From positions 62,001-126,000 of the forward strand of contig JAKQEE010000416.1 in assembly GCA_029558635.1 (NCBI GenBank): 64,000 bases of DNA, written 5' to 3'. Shown here in pieces: positions 10,242 to 18,733 of this stretch. Below the pieces are notes generated by a model, which saw nothing but the letters and a program-made list of their open reading frames with translations, was not told the DNA's origin and searched no databases. The position numbers were made by a program, and so were the translations under genes. Source of the stretch: Pseudomonadota bacterium. GTDB lineage: Bacteria > Pseudomonadota > Alphaproteobacteria > Micavibrionales > Micavibrionaceae. The first letter of the stretch is position 1; the number at the start of each line of letters is the position of its first letter.

Positions 10242-11077
10242 TTTGCCAAATCTTCCTCTTCTCGTCTTTGCTGCAGCAAAACCATAACCGCCGCCGCCGT
10301 CTCCTCGACCGACCGTTTTGTCACATCAATAACTGGCCATTCATGACTGCGGAAAAATTTGCGCGCCCATTGGACCTCCTCCTCAACCTTTTCGGGATCG
10401 ACATAGGAATTGCCCGACAATCCGTACTTCTGATCGACTTTGAGCCGTGAAGACCGCAACTCGATCAACCGGTCAACCGACTCGGTCAGCCCCACAAATA
10501 AAGGTTTTTTAAGGTGAAGAACATCCTCCGGAAAGCCGACCTCACGCACCAGCGGTATATTGGCCGCCCGAATGCCCTGACGGGCTAGATAAACGCAGGT
10601 CGGAGTTTTGGAGGTCCGCGAAACCCCAACCAGAATGACATCTGCCGTCTCAATCCCCTCCAGATTTTGCCCGTCATCAAAACCCATCGCAAAATCAATG
10701 GCCTCCATGCGCGCAAAATAGAATTCGTCGAGTTTATGCTGCAATCCGGGCTGCCCCACCGGCTCGCTCCCCAAAAAACCAGTCAGGCCTTCAAGAATGG
10801 GACGCATGACCGCAACACAGGGCAAATGCAAAGCAAGACAAGCTTCTTCCAAACGCATAATCAGACTTTGGTCCACCAGCGTATAAAGAACCATCCCGCC
10901 GTGAAGCTCGAGATCTTCGATCACGCGCTCCATCTGTCGCAATGTTCGCACCTGCGGCCAAAGCTTTTTGCGCACTTCAACATGCTCAAACTGGGATAAT
11001 CCTGCCTCGGTCAGCCCTTGAAGGGTCGCCCCCGTTGCATCGGATACCAGATGAACATAGCGAACATGTCCTGCCAA
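10238..11077 (-). CDS. ppsR: Pyruvate,phosphate dikinase / PEP synthase regulatory protein (DUF299 kinase-phosphorylase)
   Basis: ADP-dependent kinase and Pi-dependent phosphorylase that switches PPDK or PEP synthase off and on by phosphorylating a Thr. The family signature GVSRTSKTPTCVYLA (P-loop-like) lies near residues 151-165, with the N-terminal HLVSDATGATLQ segment and the C-terminal IDVTKRSVEETAA. Length (279) is normal. This is the family of Rickettsia RP001 and Caulobacter CC_0001, which flank the origin in those genomes; here it is 7.7 kb from the proposed origin. Confidence 0.94.
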   Translation of the reverse strand: MAGHVRYVHLVSDATGATLQGLTEAGLSQFEHVEVRKKLWPQVRTLRQMERVIEDLELHGGMVLYTLVDQSLIMRLEEACLALHLPCVAVMRPILEGLTGFLGSEPVGQPGLQHKLDEFYFARMEAIDFAMGFDDGQNLEGIETADVILVGVSRTSKTPTCVYLARQGIRAANIPLVREVGFPEDVLHLKKPLFVGLTESVDRLIELRSSRLKVDQKYGLSGNSYVDPEKVEEEVQWARKFFRSHEWPVIDVTKRSVEETAAAVMVLLQQRREEEDLAK

Positions 11078-11080
11078 CAG

Positions 11081-12112
11081 CTATTCCCCCGGAGCCCATA
11101 ACCAAGCCGCCCCGCGCACGCCGGATGAGTCTCCGTGCTTGGCGGGAACCAGTTTCGTGGTAACAGGGGCGTTTGAGAAGATATATTGGTTCCAGATTTT
11201 CGGAACCTCTTCATAAATCCCTTTATTATTGCTCATGCCACCACCCACAACAATAATGTCGGGATCAAGAATATCTATGATGCCGGCCACAGAACGGGCA
11301 AACCTGTTAAAATAACGGCTGAGAGCAGCCTTAGCGTCTGAATTTCCATCCTTGGCCAAATCAGAAATTTCAACTCCCGTTTTTTGGAGCCCTGTCGCCC
11401 TCCTGAAATCATCCTCGAAACCTGTACCTGAAATCCATCGTTCGATACACCCGCGCTTTCCACAGTAACATTGCGGCCCTGGATATTCTGCCTCTGCAGG
11501 GTTATCAGTGAAATATTGCGGCCGACCTTTTGCGGCATATGTCGAATTAATCAACTTCTCAGGGTCGGTTCCGGCATCAAAAATTTTGAAGTGCTGTGAA
11601 AAATCCGGCGCATAAACACGGGGAAGGGGTAAGGGGTTATGTCCCCATTCACCACCAAGACCATTGAGACCTGACACAGGCCTCCCATCAACAACAACAC
11701 CCGCACCACAGCCGGTTCCGGCAATGATAGCGAAAACCACTTTATGTCCTGCACCCGCACCATCGGTAGCCTCAGACACTGCAAAGCAATTGGCATCATT
11801 CTGGACACGAACCTTTCGCCCGCCCAATGCCATACCTAGATCCTTATCAAGCGGACGACCGTTCAGCCATGTCGAATTGGCGTTTTTGACTAGACCCTTC
11901 TCATCAATTGTCCCTGGAATCCCGACCCCGATCGTTCCTTCTTGTCCCAGTTTAGCTTCTACTGCGCGGACAAGGTTGGCCATATTATGAATGCTCTCAT
12001 CATAATCACGTGGTGAATTGTTACGGAAGCGATCCGTCAACATCTCACCCGTACGCTCATCCAAACATATGATTTCCGTTTTCGTCCCCCCTAGGTCGAT
12101 CCCGATACGCAT
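11081..12112 (-). CDS. ROK-family sugar kinase (fructokinase / N-acetylglucosamine kinase type)
   Basis: A 343-residue ROK kinase. It has the ATP phosphate loop IGIDLGGTKTE at residues 3-13, the sugar-site motif GGEWGHNPL with the metal ligand His158, and the zinc motif CYCGKRGCIERW (Cys215, Cys217, Cys222). A stretch of about 40 residues between the GH motif and the zinc site is longer than usual in the family. The substrate (fructose, mannose, glucose or GlcNAc) cannot be decided from sequence. It ends 3 bp before the ppsR start on the same strand. Its own start follows AAGGGG and a 5'-leader hairpin at 12125-12145. Confidence 0.9.
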   Translation of the reverse strand: MRIGIDLGGTKTEIICLDERTGEMLTDRFRNNSPRDYDESIHNMANLVRAVEAKLGQEGTIGVGIPGTIDEKGLVKNANSTWLNGRPLDKDLGMALGGRKVRVQNDANCFAVSEATDGAGAGHKVVFAIIAGTGCGAGVVVDGRPVSGLNGLGGEWGHNPLPLPRVYAPDFSQHFKIFDAGTDPEKLINSTYAAKGRPQYFTDNPAEAEYPGPQCYCGKRGCIERWISGTGFEDDFRRATGLQKTGVEISDLAKDGNSDAKAALSRYFNRFARSVAGIIDILDPDIIVVGGGMSNNKGIYEEVPKIWNQYIFSNAPVTTKLVPAKHGDSSGVRGAAWLWAPGE

Positions 12113-12124
12113 AAAAAACCCCTT

Positions 12125-12145
12125 GTTGTTAAGTGCCTTAGCAAC
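12125..12145 (-). promoter_or_regulatory. Leader hairpin just upstream of the ROK kinase ribosome site
   Basis: GTTGTTAAG (12125-12133) and CTTAGCAAC (12137-12145) form a 9-bp stem with a 3-base loop, one pair being G-U. In the minus-strand transcript it ends a few bases before AAGGGG and the start codon. It could protect or expose the ribosome site, or simply stabilise the message. Confidence 0.4.
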
Positions 12146-12302
12146 TTGATCTGTTTTTCAATAAAATACCACAAAAATCCGCGCCAAAATCGAAACGAAA
12201 CTATTTGTCATATTATTCAAATCATGGTCCAATAAAACTGTAAGCCGGAATAACCGGCAATAAAAAATCGAGTTGGTTTCGAAAAGGTTTCGGGTGGTTA
12301 AG

Positions 12303-12710
12303 ATGCAAAGTCGTTCTTATTACGGGACAGCTGTCCCCAAAAATGCCTTCAAGACATTTCTGATCATGTGGTTTGCAATTTTCTTTATTGCATTCGCGTT
12401 TGCCTTGTTCTCCGGCATAGCCAAGGCAAAGGCCGAAATACTTTTGCCAATCAACGGGCTTATAAAAGTTTCTGCTCCTGCAGAAATCTCTGGTTTCACA
12501 AATCCTTCCTCTCCGGACTTGGTTGAAAAAAATTGCCAATCTCTCCTCAGCCCCACACCGCAAACTGGCAATAGCGCCCTGACAAAGGGAACAAACAAGG
12601 TCTGGAACCGGCGCAATGCCGGACCAGGAGAACAACAGATCATCGACGCCATCAAGGCTTACAGACGATGCGCCCGAAAGGTTGCACTCGATGAGCTTGC
12701 GAAAAACTGA
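12303..12710 (+). CDS. Hypothetical protein with one N-terminal membrane segment, 135 aa
   Basis: Not a recognised family. A short basic N terminus is followed by one strongly hydrophobic helix (residues about 16-38, TFLIMWFAIFFIAFAFALFSGI) and an AKAKA site that could be a signal-peptidase boundary, then about 95 polar residues with two cysteines, so the product is probably periplasmic or anchored. An upstream in-frame start at 12273 adds ten residues. It lies alone on the plus strand between minus-strand genes. The long open frame on the opposite strand looks like a shadow. Confidence 0.55.
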   Translation: MQSRSYYGTAVPKNAFKTFLIMWFAIFFIAFAFALFSGIAKAKAEILLPINGLIKVSAPAEISGFTNPSSPDLVEKNCQSLLSPTPQTGNSALTKGTNKVWNRRNAGPGEQQIIDAIKAYRRCARKVALDELAKN

Positions 12711-12770
12711 TCCGCCCGAACCGCCCCGAACGGGCAGAGTTGGTAGAACTGTCATTCTCCGCCGCCTCCT

Positions 12771-12802
12771 GCAAACCCTCGCTTTCCCCGGCGGGGGTTT
12801 GC
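12771..12802 (-). terminator. Hairpin right after the yggS stop
   Basis: GCAAACCC (12771-12778) and GGGTTTGC (12795-12802) form a perfect 8-bp stem starting one base after the yggS stop codon. No U-tract follows on the minus strand, so it is either a Rho-linked 3' stabilising hairpin or a weak terminator. Confidence 0.45.
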
Positions 12803-12803
12803 T

Positions 12804-13463
12804 TCACTTGCGATCGCCAAATAACGCAGTCCCGACGCGGATATGGGTCGCACCCAATGCAATGGCCTTCTCGAAATCCCCCGACATTCCCATGCTGAGG
12901 TTCGGCAAATTGTACCGCGCGGCCAGCTTCATCAAAAGCGCAAAATACAGGGCAGGAGGGTCGTCCGCCGGCGGAATACACATCAACCCCTCAATCCTCA
13001 GTCCGGACTGCGCGGCATAATCCAGAAGAACAGGGAGGTCGGCGGGCATTACACCACCTTTTTGCGGCTCTTCGCCAACATTCACCTGCACAAAAAAACG
13101 CGGGAATTTTTGCTGTTTTCTACACTCCTTCTTGAGCTCATCAATAAGGGCGGGGCGATCTACCGTTTCAATCACATCAAACAATGCCACCGCTTCCTTC
13201 GCCTTGTTGGTCTGCAACGGCCCGATCACATGAAGCTCAAGATCAGGGTACACAGAACGCCGCACGCCCCAATGCTCACATGCCTCCTGAACGCGGTTCT
13301 CTCCAAACACGCGCAAACCTGCATCGAGCGCTTCCTGAATTTTCTCATCCGGCTGAAATTTGGATACAGCAACCAATTGTACTGAAAAAGCATCGCGGCC
13401 TCCCTTTCGGCAAGCCGCAACAATTTTGTCTTTGATGTCCTTGATATGGTCTGCAACAGCCAC
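12804..13463 (-). CDS. yggS: YggS-family pyridoxal-phosphate homeostasis protein
   Basis: Single-domain alanine-racemase-fold PLP carrier that balances free PLP and amino/keto-acid pools. The 219-residue protein has LVAVSKFQPDEKIQEAL with the PLP lysine, FGENRVQEA, HVIGPLQTNKAK, FFVQVNVGEEPQKGG, GLMCIPP and LSMGMSGDFEKAIALGATHIRVGTALFG. In this window it follows rho on the same strand, 6 bp away, so the two are likely co-transcribed. Confidence 0.95.
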   Translation of the reverse strand: MAVADHIKDIKDKIVAACRKGGRDAFSVQLVAVSKFQPDEKIQEALDAGLRVFGENRVQEACEHWGVRRSVYPDLELHVIGPLQTNKAKEAVALFDVIETVDRPALIDELKKECRKQQKFPRFFVQVNVGEEPQKGGVMPADLPVLLDYAAQSGLRIEGLMCIPPADDPPALYFALLMKLAARYNLPNLSMGMSGDFEKAIALGATHIRVGTALFGDRK

Positions 13464-13469
13464 GACGAA

Positions 13470-14726
13470 TTACTGGTTCATCGACTGGAAGAAATCGTCG
13501 TTGCCCTTGGTATCCTTGAGTTTATCCAAAAGGAATTCCACCGCATCGACCGTACCCATCGGGTTGAGAATCCGGCGCAACACCCACATTTTCTGCAAGG
13601 TATCTTTCGGAACCAGCAGTTCCTCTTTCCGCGTACCGGATTTCTGGATATCAATGGCCGGGAAAACACGTTTGTCGGCAATCTTGCGGTCGAGAACGAT
13701 CTCGCTGTTACCAGTTCCTTTGAACTCTTCAAAGATCACCTCGTCCATACGCGATCCGGTATCAATCAGCGCAGTGGCAATAATGGTGAGCGATCCGCCC
13801 TGTTCGATATTCCGTGCCGCACCGAAGAAACGCTTGGGACGTTGCAACGCGTTGGCATCCACACCACCGGTCAGGACTTTACCCGATGAAGGCACAACCG
13901 TGTTATAGGCTCGAGCCAGACGGGTAATGGAGTCAAGCAGGATCACAACATCGCGCTTGTGCTCGACCAGACGCTTGGCCTTTTCCATGACCATCTCGGC
14001 CACTTGTACGTGACGCGCCGCCGGCTCGTCAAAGGTCGAAGAGACGACTTCACCGCGAACAGAACGCGCCATATCGGTCACCTCTTCGGGACGCTCGTCG
14101 ATCAGCAAAACAATCAGATAGGCATCGGGGTGATTGGTGGCGATCGAATGCGCAATATCTTGCAGCATCACGGTTTTACCAACCCGTGGCGGCGCAACAA
14201 TCAAGGCCCGCTGACCAAAGCCAAGAGGAGACGTCAGCTCGATCACACGCTGCGTAAAATTCTTTTTGGTGGGATCTTGAAGCTCTAGCTTGATCTTGCG
14301 TTCCGGATAAAGCGGGGTGAGGTTGTCAAAATTGATACGATGACGAAGTTTTTCAGGCGCTTCACCATTAATGCTATCGACTTTCAAAAGAGCGAAATAT
14401 CGCTCGGACTCTTTGGGCGCACGGATGCCACCCTCCACAATATCGCCCGTCCGCAAGCCGAAACGGCGCACCTGCGAGGGGGAAACGTAAATATCATCCG
14501 GACCAGGGAGATAGTTCTCTTCAGGGGAGCGCAGGAACCCGAACCCGTCTTGCAAAACCTCCAGAACGCCGGAACCGGCAATCGGCACATCCTGCTCTGC
14601 AAGGGACTTGAGGATAGCAAACATCATGTCCTGTTTGCGCATCGTGTTGCAATTTTCAATCTCCAACTCTTCGGCAAAAGCCAGAAGCTCGGCTGGGGAA
14701 CGTGTTTTCAAATCCTGAAGATTCAT
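13470..14726 (-). CDS. rho: Transcription termination factor Rho
   Basis: Hexameric RNA-dependent ATPase of factor-dependent termination. The 418-residue protein has the N-terminal Rho_N helix region ([19 protein letters not shown]), the cold-shock RNA-binding fold containing [20 protein letters not shown], the P-loop [25 protein letters not shown], and the Walker B/R-loop region [15 protein letters not shown] plus GGVDANALQ. It lies close to hemJ and hemE, as in many alphaproteobacteria. A 328-bp gap upstream leaves room for the long autoregulated leader known for other rho genes. Confidence 0.97.
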   Translation of the reverse strand: MNLQDLKTRSPAELLAFAEELEIENCNTMRKQDMMFAILKSLAEQDVPIAGSGVLEVLQDGFGFLRSPEENYLPGPDDIYVSPSQVRRFGLRTGDIVEGGIRAPKESERYFALLKVDSINGEAPEKLRHRINFDNLTPLYPERKIKLELQDPTKKNFTQRVIELTSPLGFGQRALIVAPPRVGKTVMLQDIAHSIATNHPDAYLIVLLIDERPEEVTDMARSVRGEVVSSTFDEPAARHVQVAEMVMEKAKRLVEHKRDVVILLDSITRLARAYNTVVPSSGKVLTGGVDANALQRPKRFFGAARNIEQGGSLTIIATALIDTGSRMDEVIFEEFKGTGNSEIVLDRKIADKRVFPAIDIQKSGTRKEELLVPKDTLQKMWVLRRILNPMGTVDAVEFLLDKLKDTKGNDDFFQSMNQ

Positions 14727-15054
14727 GAGGGTCTCATCGTGTGGGGGTAAACTGTTGCGCGGATAAAGCGATCTATAAAGATCCGGTGCAACGAAAAGTT
14801 AAAACAATCTGGTTTTAAATCTGTCTTCTAATATCGGTTAAATTTTCAAAGGTGCTGGGAAAACTCGGGGAAATTGCAGTCTGCCTGAAACCGGACTTTA
14901 AGGAAAAAGCCTTACCTCAAATACCTTCGATGTCAGGAGTTTCGTCAAAGACAGATTACTTATACAAGTCTGACATAAAAGAGTCAATATTTTCTTGCCA
15001 TTAGCACCAAAACCACCTATAAATTTGCATAATAAATAAAAGGACTGGGTAAAA
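14727..15054. other. Divergent intergenic region rho / hypothetical gene
   Basis: 328 bp without a gene. It holds the promoter for the plus-strand gene (14995-15023) and a short inverted repeat TAAGG-N6-CCTTA near 14900 that could belong to a rho leader on the minus strand. No clear promoter for rho could be assigned by eye. Confidence 0.6.
14995..15023 (+). promoter_or_regulatory. Sigma-70 type promoter for the gene at 15055
   Basis: TTGCCA (14995-15000), a 17-bp spacer and TATAAA (15018-15023) fit the housekeeping consensus. The predicted start would lie near 15030, leaving a 25-base leader with AAGGA before the ATG at 15055. Confidence 0.6.
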
Positions 15055-15831
15055 ATGAGTTTCCGCAAGCTGGCCCTGAAGGCATTTATTGAAAATATTG
15101 TCAGTGCATACGATCAGACGCTGCAGGCCGCCTACACTGCCCACAACAACATTCAGGGAAACGATCTCCCTTTCACCATAATGCCTGCCGTAAATTTTCC
15201 CACATCGGAAATAATTCTGGCAGTCTTCCCATACAGGATGAACCACGAAGATGAACCTGATAAAAGCGATCAGGACCCTAAAATGGCCGCTTTTTTAAAA
15301 GAACAACTATACTTCTTACTGGATAAAACCCTACTGGAACGTGACATACATTTAGCTCAGGTCGAGGAAGAGCCAGGTACCATGGCAATCGCAACCGCCA
15401 ATCCTACGAAGCTGGTTTCTCTTTTGGAAGATCTGGTTACGCATCATAATCTACAATGCCACGACAATCTGCCCAAAAACCAGAAACCCAAGCAATCATA
15501 TTACACACACGAAGATGTAATGGACCGCTTTAATACCATGGGGATAGCAAATAGACAAAAAGTACTCATGGAACAAATCTTTATGCAGCCCGCAACAATA
15601 TACTGCACCGCTGCCAGTGCCTTTTTTGATGCTGAAATCAATAGGGAGAAAGCAAAGAAAAAAACAGTAACGAAAATATTGCCATTTTCCTTTCAACGCC
15701 TGCATGCGCTCGCAAAAGACGCTGGCGGAGTTCGGGATGTAATAAGCTTGCCTTCCTCACCCGAAACAGATGAACCAGCGTACACATATCAAACACCTAA
15801 CCCTTACGCGGGACTCCACCTCACCCATTAG
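15055..15831 (+). CDS. Hypothetical protein, 258 aa
   Basis: Not recognised. The protein is soluble and mostly helical, with no signal peptide, membrane segment or catalytic motif I can name. The first 30 residues could form an amphipathic helix; a charged region with many Lys/Asp/Glu follows, and the C terminus is Pro-rich. It has a near-consensus promoter and a good ribosome site, so it is probably expressed as its own unit. It overlaps the convergent hemJ by 4 bp. Confidence 0.75.
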   Translation: MSFRKLALKAFIENIVSAYDQTLQAAYTAHNNIQGNDLPFTIMPAVNFPTSEIILAVFPYRMNHEDEPDKSDQDPKMAAFLKEQLYFLLDKTLLERDIHLAQVEEEPGTMAIATANPTKLVSLLEDLVTHHNLQCHDNLPKNQKPKQSYYTHEDVMDRFNTMGIANRQKVLMEQIFMQPATIYCTAASAFFDAEINREKAKKKTVTKILPFSFQRLHALAKDAGGVRDVISLPSSPETDEPAYTYQTPNPYAGLHLTH

Positions 15832-16274
15832 AAAGGCTTGACCACGGCCAGAATAACGATCGCGATCATCAGAACCGTCGGAACCTCGTTCCATATCCGG
15901 TAAAATTTGGCCGGACGGATATTTTCATCCCGCTCGAACTGCTTGCGCCACTTGGAAAATGCCCCATGAACGCCACCCAGCAGTAAAATCGAAAACAGCT
16001 TCGCATGCATCCAGCCGTTGGAAAACAGGGATGGGTTGGCCCAGAACATCAATCCGCCGAAAAGCAAAGCCGCCACAAAGGCCGGATTGATAATGATCTT
16101 GAGCAAACGCCGCTCCATAACCTTGAAGGTTTCGGACATCTGTGAACCTTTGGGGGCCTCGACGTGATAAATGAACAGGCGCGGCAAATAGAGCATCCCC
16201 GCCATAAATGAAATGACCGCAATAATATGAAGCGCCTTCAGAGTGGCGTAATGCTCCAACAGAAAATCCTGCAT
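15828..16274 (-). CDS. hemJ: Protoporphyrinogen IX oxidase HemJ
   Basis: Membrane haem-binding enzyme that oxidises protoporphyrinogen IX, the step before ferrochelatase in bacteria lacking HemG/HemY. The 148-residue protein has four membrane segments. ALHIIAVISFMAGMLYLPRLFIYH carries the conserved His and Arg; MERRLLKIIINPAF, HAKLFSILLLGGVHGAFSKWRKQF and RIWNEVPTVLMIAIVILAVV follow. I start at the ATG at 16274, which has GAGGAG upstream; a longer frame to 16418 is unlikely. hemE and hemH lie 3 kb away on the other strand. Confidence 0.94.
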   Translation of the reverse strand: MQDFLLEHYATLKALHIIAVISFMAGMLYLPRLFIYHVEAPKGSQMSETFKVMERRLLKIIINPAFVAALLFGGLMFWANPSLFSNGWMHAKLFSILLLGGVHGAFSKWRKQFERDENIRPAKFYRIWNEVPTVLMIAIVILAVVKPF

Positions 16275-16393
16275 TCCAAACTCCTCGTTGGCCCTTTTTG
16301 GCGGAAAACAACAGGAAAATAAAGCCCCATTAACCAAAAATAAATATTTTACATATATATTTGGTATCAATAAGTTAAAAGGGCAGGTGTGAA

Positions 16394-16678
16394 ATGTCAA
16401 AAGATCTTCCAAAAACAAGAATTGAAGCTATGGAACGGGCTGAACTTTGCGGCATGAGCGCAAAGGACGGTAGCCGCTTGTATATGGACAAGGGGCAAGA
16501 CCGTTACAATCAATACACGGCAAAACAAGAGCAATGCTATGCAGAAGGCCCCAAAAAAGGCTTTCTAGAAGAAGCAGCAGGATGGCTTTCCGAAATAATA
16601 GTTTCGCAAGTACCGTACCAAAAAACACTCAAGACATTAAAATGTCTGCAGATGCAGGGTCGACAATTGGTATTCTAA
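16394..16678 (+). CDS. Hypothetical small protein, 94 aa
   Basis: Unrecognised. The protein is charged and soluble, with Cys at about 19, 48 and 84. A purine-rich GGGCAGG stretch precedes the ATG. A second frame open from 16534 to 16731 overlaps its 3' half and encodes a plausible peptide (ending in DRDQQINVQVTQSLGM), so either a frameshift or two overlapping short genes are possible. It is divergent from hemJ. Confidence 0.5.
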   Translation: MSKDLPKTRIEAMERAELCGMSAKDGSRLYMDKGQDRYNQYTAKQEQCYAEGPKKGFLEEAAGWLSEIIVSQVPYQKTLKTLKCLQMQGRQLVF

Positions 16679-16736
16679 GAGATAGGGATCAGCAAATTAA
16701 TGTCCAGGTAACCCAATCTCTGGGTATGTAAGAAGC

Positions 16737-17441
16737 TTAAAATGAGGAAAGAATATCTTCCGCAGCTTTTTGCGGATCATCGGCCCCCGTAATCGGGCGG
16801 CCGATCACCAGATGCGTGGCGCCAAGATCGACAGCCTCTTTGGGTGTCATCACACGCTTCTGGTCCCCCGCATCCGAGCCTGGCGGACGAATACCGGGCA
16901 CCATCAGCACAAAATCGTGACCTAGATTTTCACGCAGCAATTTGATTTCTTTGGCGGAACACACAACACCCGCCAAACCACTTTGCTGCGTCAAACGCGC
17001 CAAACGCAAAACCTGATTCTCAACAGGTAACGATTGCCCGACATCCGTGAGTGCACTTTCATCCATCGACGTCAAAACTGTGACCGCCAAAACCTTAGGC
17101 GCAACAATACCCAATCTAGCGGCTTCTTCCTCTACGGCATCCAGACCAGCCCTCATCATAGCGGCCCCACCCGAAGCGTGAAGATTAACATACTGCACAC
17201 CAAGGCGCGTAACCGAACGCATCGCCCCTGCAACCGTATTCGGAATATCGTGAAATTTCAGATCCAAAAAGACAGGAATCGTCGGGCACGCACGACGAAT
17301 CGATTCAACACCGACAGATCCGTTACTGGAAAAAAATTCTAACCCCAATTTAATGCCGCATCCTGCCTCTGCAATCGCTTGGGAAAGCTGCACAGCCCGC
17401 CCGACATCAGGTGTATCAATAGCGCAATAAACGCGGCTCAT
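16737..17441 (-). CDS. pyrF: Orotidine 5'-phosphate decarboxylase
   Basis: Final step of UMP synthesis. The 234-residue TIM-barrel shows CAIDTPD at the first strand, GIKLGLEFF, the catalytic DLKFHDIPNTV with its Asp-Lys-Asp triad partners, VNLHASGG, and the phosphate loop VPGIRPP. Its ATG overlaps the lapA stop by 4 bp, so it belongs to an ihfB-lapA-pyrF operon. Confidence 0.96.
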   Translation of the reverse strand: MSRVYCAIDTPDVGRAVQLSQAIAEAGCGIKLGLEFFSSNGSVGVESIRRACPTIPVFLDLKFHDIPNTVAGAMRSVTRLGVQYVNLHASGGAAMMRAGLDAVEEEAARLGIVAPKVLAVTVLTSMDESALTDVGQSLPVENQVLRLARLTQQSGLAGVVCSAKEIKLLRENLGHDFVLMVPGIRPPGSDAGDQKRVMTPKEAVDLGATHLVIGRPITGADDPQKAAEDILSSF

Positions 17442-17713
17442 AAAGAAACTCCCGTTTGTTCTTCAAGCTTTTGGATTTCCTTTTTCTGCTGTCTGCATTG
17501 GCTACGGACCTTTGCTCCATTCAGCCAGACCACCAGCGCTCCCCACAAAAAACCGAAGACCACCGCAGCAAAAATAATCGTAGCCATCGGCAAGTGATCC
17601 GCATTCCAAAGCGGATCAAGCGAAAACGCAACAGGCCCGCGATTGACCAGAATGATCCAGAATAAAATAGCAGCAAAAAGAAACGTCAGGACTATTTTAA
17701 AAAAACCGGACAT
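17438..17713 (-). CDS. lapA: LapA-domain (DUF1049) inner-membrane protein
   Basis: A 91-residue protein with two membrane helices (residues about 5-24 and 45-65) separated by a short loop, then a basic coiled-coil tail (RSQCRQQKKEIQKLEEQ). This matches the LapA/DUF1049 family; E. coli LapA works with LapB in LPS assembly control. No lapB is visible. Position between ihfB and pyrF matches other alphaproteobacteria. Confidence 0.85.
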   Translation of the reverse strand: MSGFFKIVLTFLFAAILFWIILVNRGPVAFSLDPLWNADHLPMATIIFAAVVFGFLWGALVVWLNGAKVRSQCRQQKKEIQKLEEQTGVSL

Positions 17714-17737
17714 CTCCGTAAAACCTTCCGTAAGGGA

Positions 17738-18016
17738 TTAATCGTTGAGCTTCTCGCGCAACTCTTTCCCTGTCTTGAAGAACGGCAGATGTTTTTCATC
17801 AACATGAACGGACTCGCCGGTTCTAGGGTTGCGCCCCGTGCGCGCGGCCCGCTCTTTCACTGAAAACGTACCGAAACCGCGGAGTTCCACACGGTCTCCT
17901 TTCACCAACGCATCGGTGATGCCGCCAAAAAACGCGTCGACAACCTTCTCGATGTCGCGCAAATAAAGATGAGGGTTGCGCTCAGCCAAAGCCTGAATCA
18001 GTTCCGAACGGGTCAT
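17738..18016 (-). CDS. ihfB: Integration host factor beta subunit
   Basis: DNA-bending HU/IHF-family protein. The 92-residue protein begins [17 protein letters not shown] and carries the signature [28 protein letters not shown], with Pro in the minor-groove arm. I start at 18016 because GGGGAG precedes it at good spacing; an upstream in-frame start at 18031 is less likely. IHF binds origins, so its location 0.7 kb from the oriC candidate is notable. Confidence 0.95.
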   Translation of the reverse strand: MTRSELIQALAERNPHLYLRDIEKVVDAFFGGITDALVKGDRVELRGFGTFSVKERAARTGRNPRTGESVHVDEKHLPFFKTGKELREKLND

Positions 18017-18115
18017 TTCAAATCTCCCCAAAACATCAAAAATGGAATAATATCAAGATCATGACCCCATATCGGACAAAGAGTCAAGGATGATTCTCAT
18101 TAAATTTTCAGGCCT

Positions 18116-18733
18116 TTACTGCCCGAAAGTGTCATCCAGAACCGGCATATCCTCAATCAGCAAAACTTCATTGGACAGCTGGACCAACCCGTCCGGCTGG
18201 ACCGTGACATCCGCTTGGAACAGGGAATCGCGAAACATCATCTGCGCTTGCATATAATACTTTCCGTCATTTTTATCAGAAGAATGAAAAGCGATAGGCT
18301 GGATCAGCTTGGAAATAGATTTCCGCGCAGCTGGTGGTGGTTCTTCCCGCCAGGCAATATCATCAACACTCTCGACAATAATGAACCGCCCGTGGCGTCC
18401 CCGCACAAACGTAAAGAAAAACCGCACATAATCCTTCACAGTATCGCGGTTCAAATGAATGGGGGATTTCCCGTTAAGCGTATAAATCGGCATATTGGTG
18501 AAGTCGAGAACGATAATCTCCTCACCTTTCACCAAAATGAAACGGCGGGCAGGCGGCATATGCGAATGATCGGCCAGATCGTAAAAACGATACCCGTCAT
18601 AAAAAGGTAGATCCCGGGCCATCACAACCGTATTGTCCGGATTAAACGATACACCGTCAAAGGACTTTTTGGTCTTCTCCAAAAGTTCTTCGACCTCCAA
18701 ACGGTCCAACTTGATATAAGCGTCTTGAAACAT
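18116..18733 (-). CDS. Conserved hypothetical protein, 205 aa
   Basis: No named family recognised. A soluble protein with alternating beta-strand and charged segments (RFILVKGEEIIVLDFTNMPIY; VRFFFTFVRGRHGRFIIVESVDD) and a conserved-looking acidic C terminus. No signal peptide. It lies at the left edge of the proposed origin, transcribed away from it, in the slot where many alphaproteobacteria have another small conserved gene. Confidence 0.75.
   Translation of the reverse strand: MFQDAYIKLDRLEVEELLEKTKKSFDGVSFNPDNTVVMARDLPFYDGYRFYDLADHSHMPPARRFILVKGEEIIVLDFTNMPIYTLNGKSPIHLNRDTVKDYVRFFFTFVRGRHGRFIIVESVDDIAWREEPPPAARKSISKLIQPIAFHSSDKNDGKYYMQAQMMFRDSLFQADVTVQPDGLVQLSNEVLLIEDMPVLDDTFGQ

Noticed and set aside
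12235..12262. GCCGG-AATAA-CCGGC hairpin as terminator
   Set aside because: A short stem followed by A-rich, not T-rich, sequence on the plus strand and no T-run on the minus side.
12222..12755. Minus-strand frame of 177 codons over the 12303 gene
   Set aside because: No ribosome site, Cys-rich scrambled composition; the plus-strand frame has a proper membrane segment instead.
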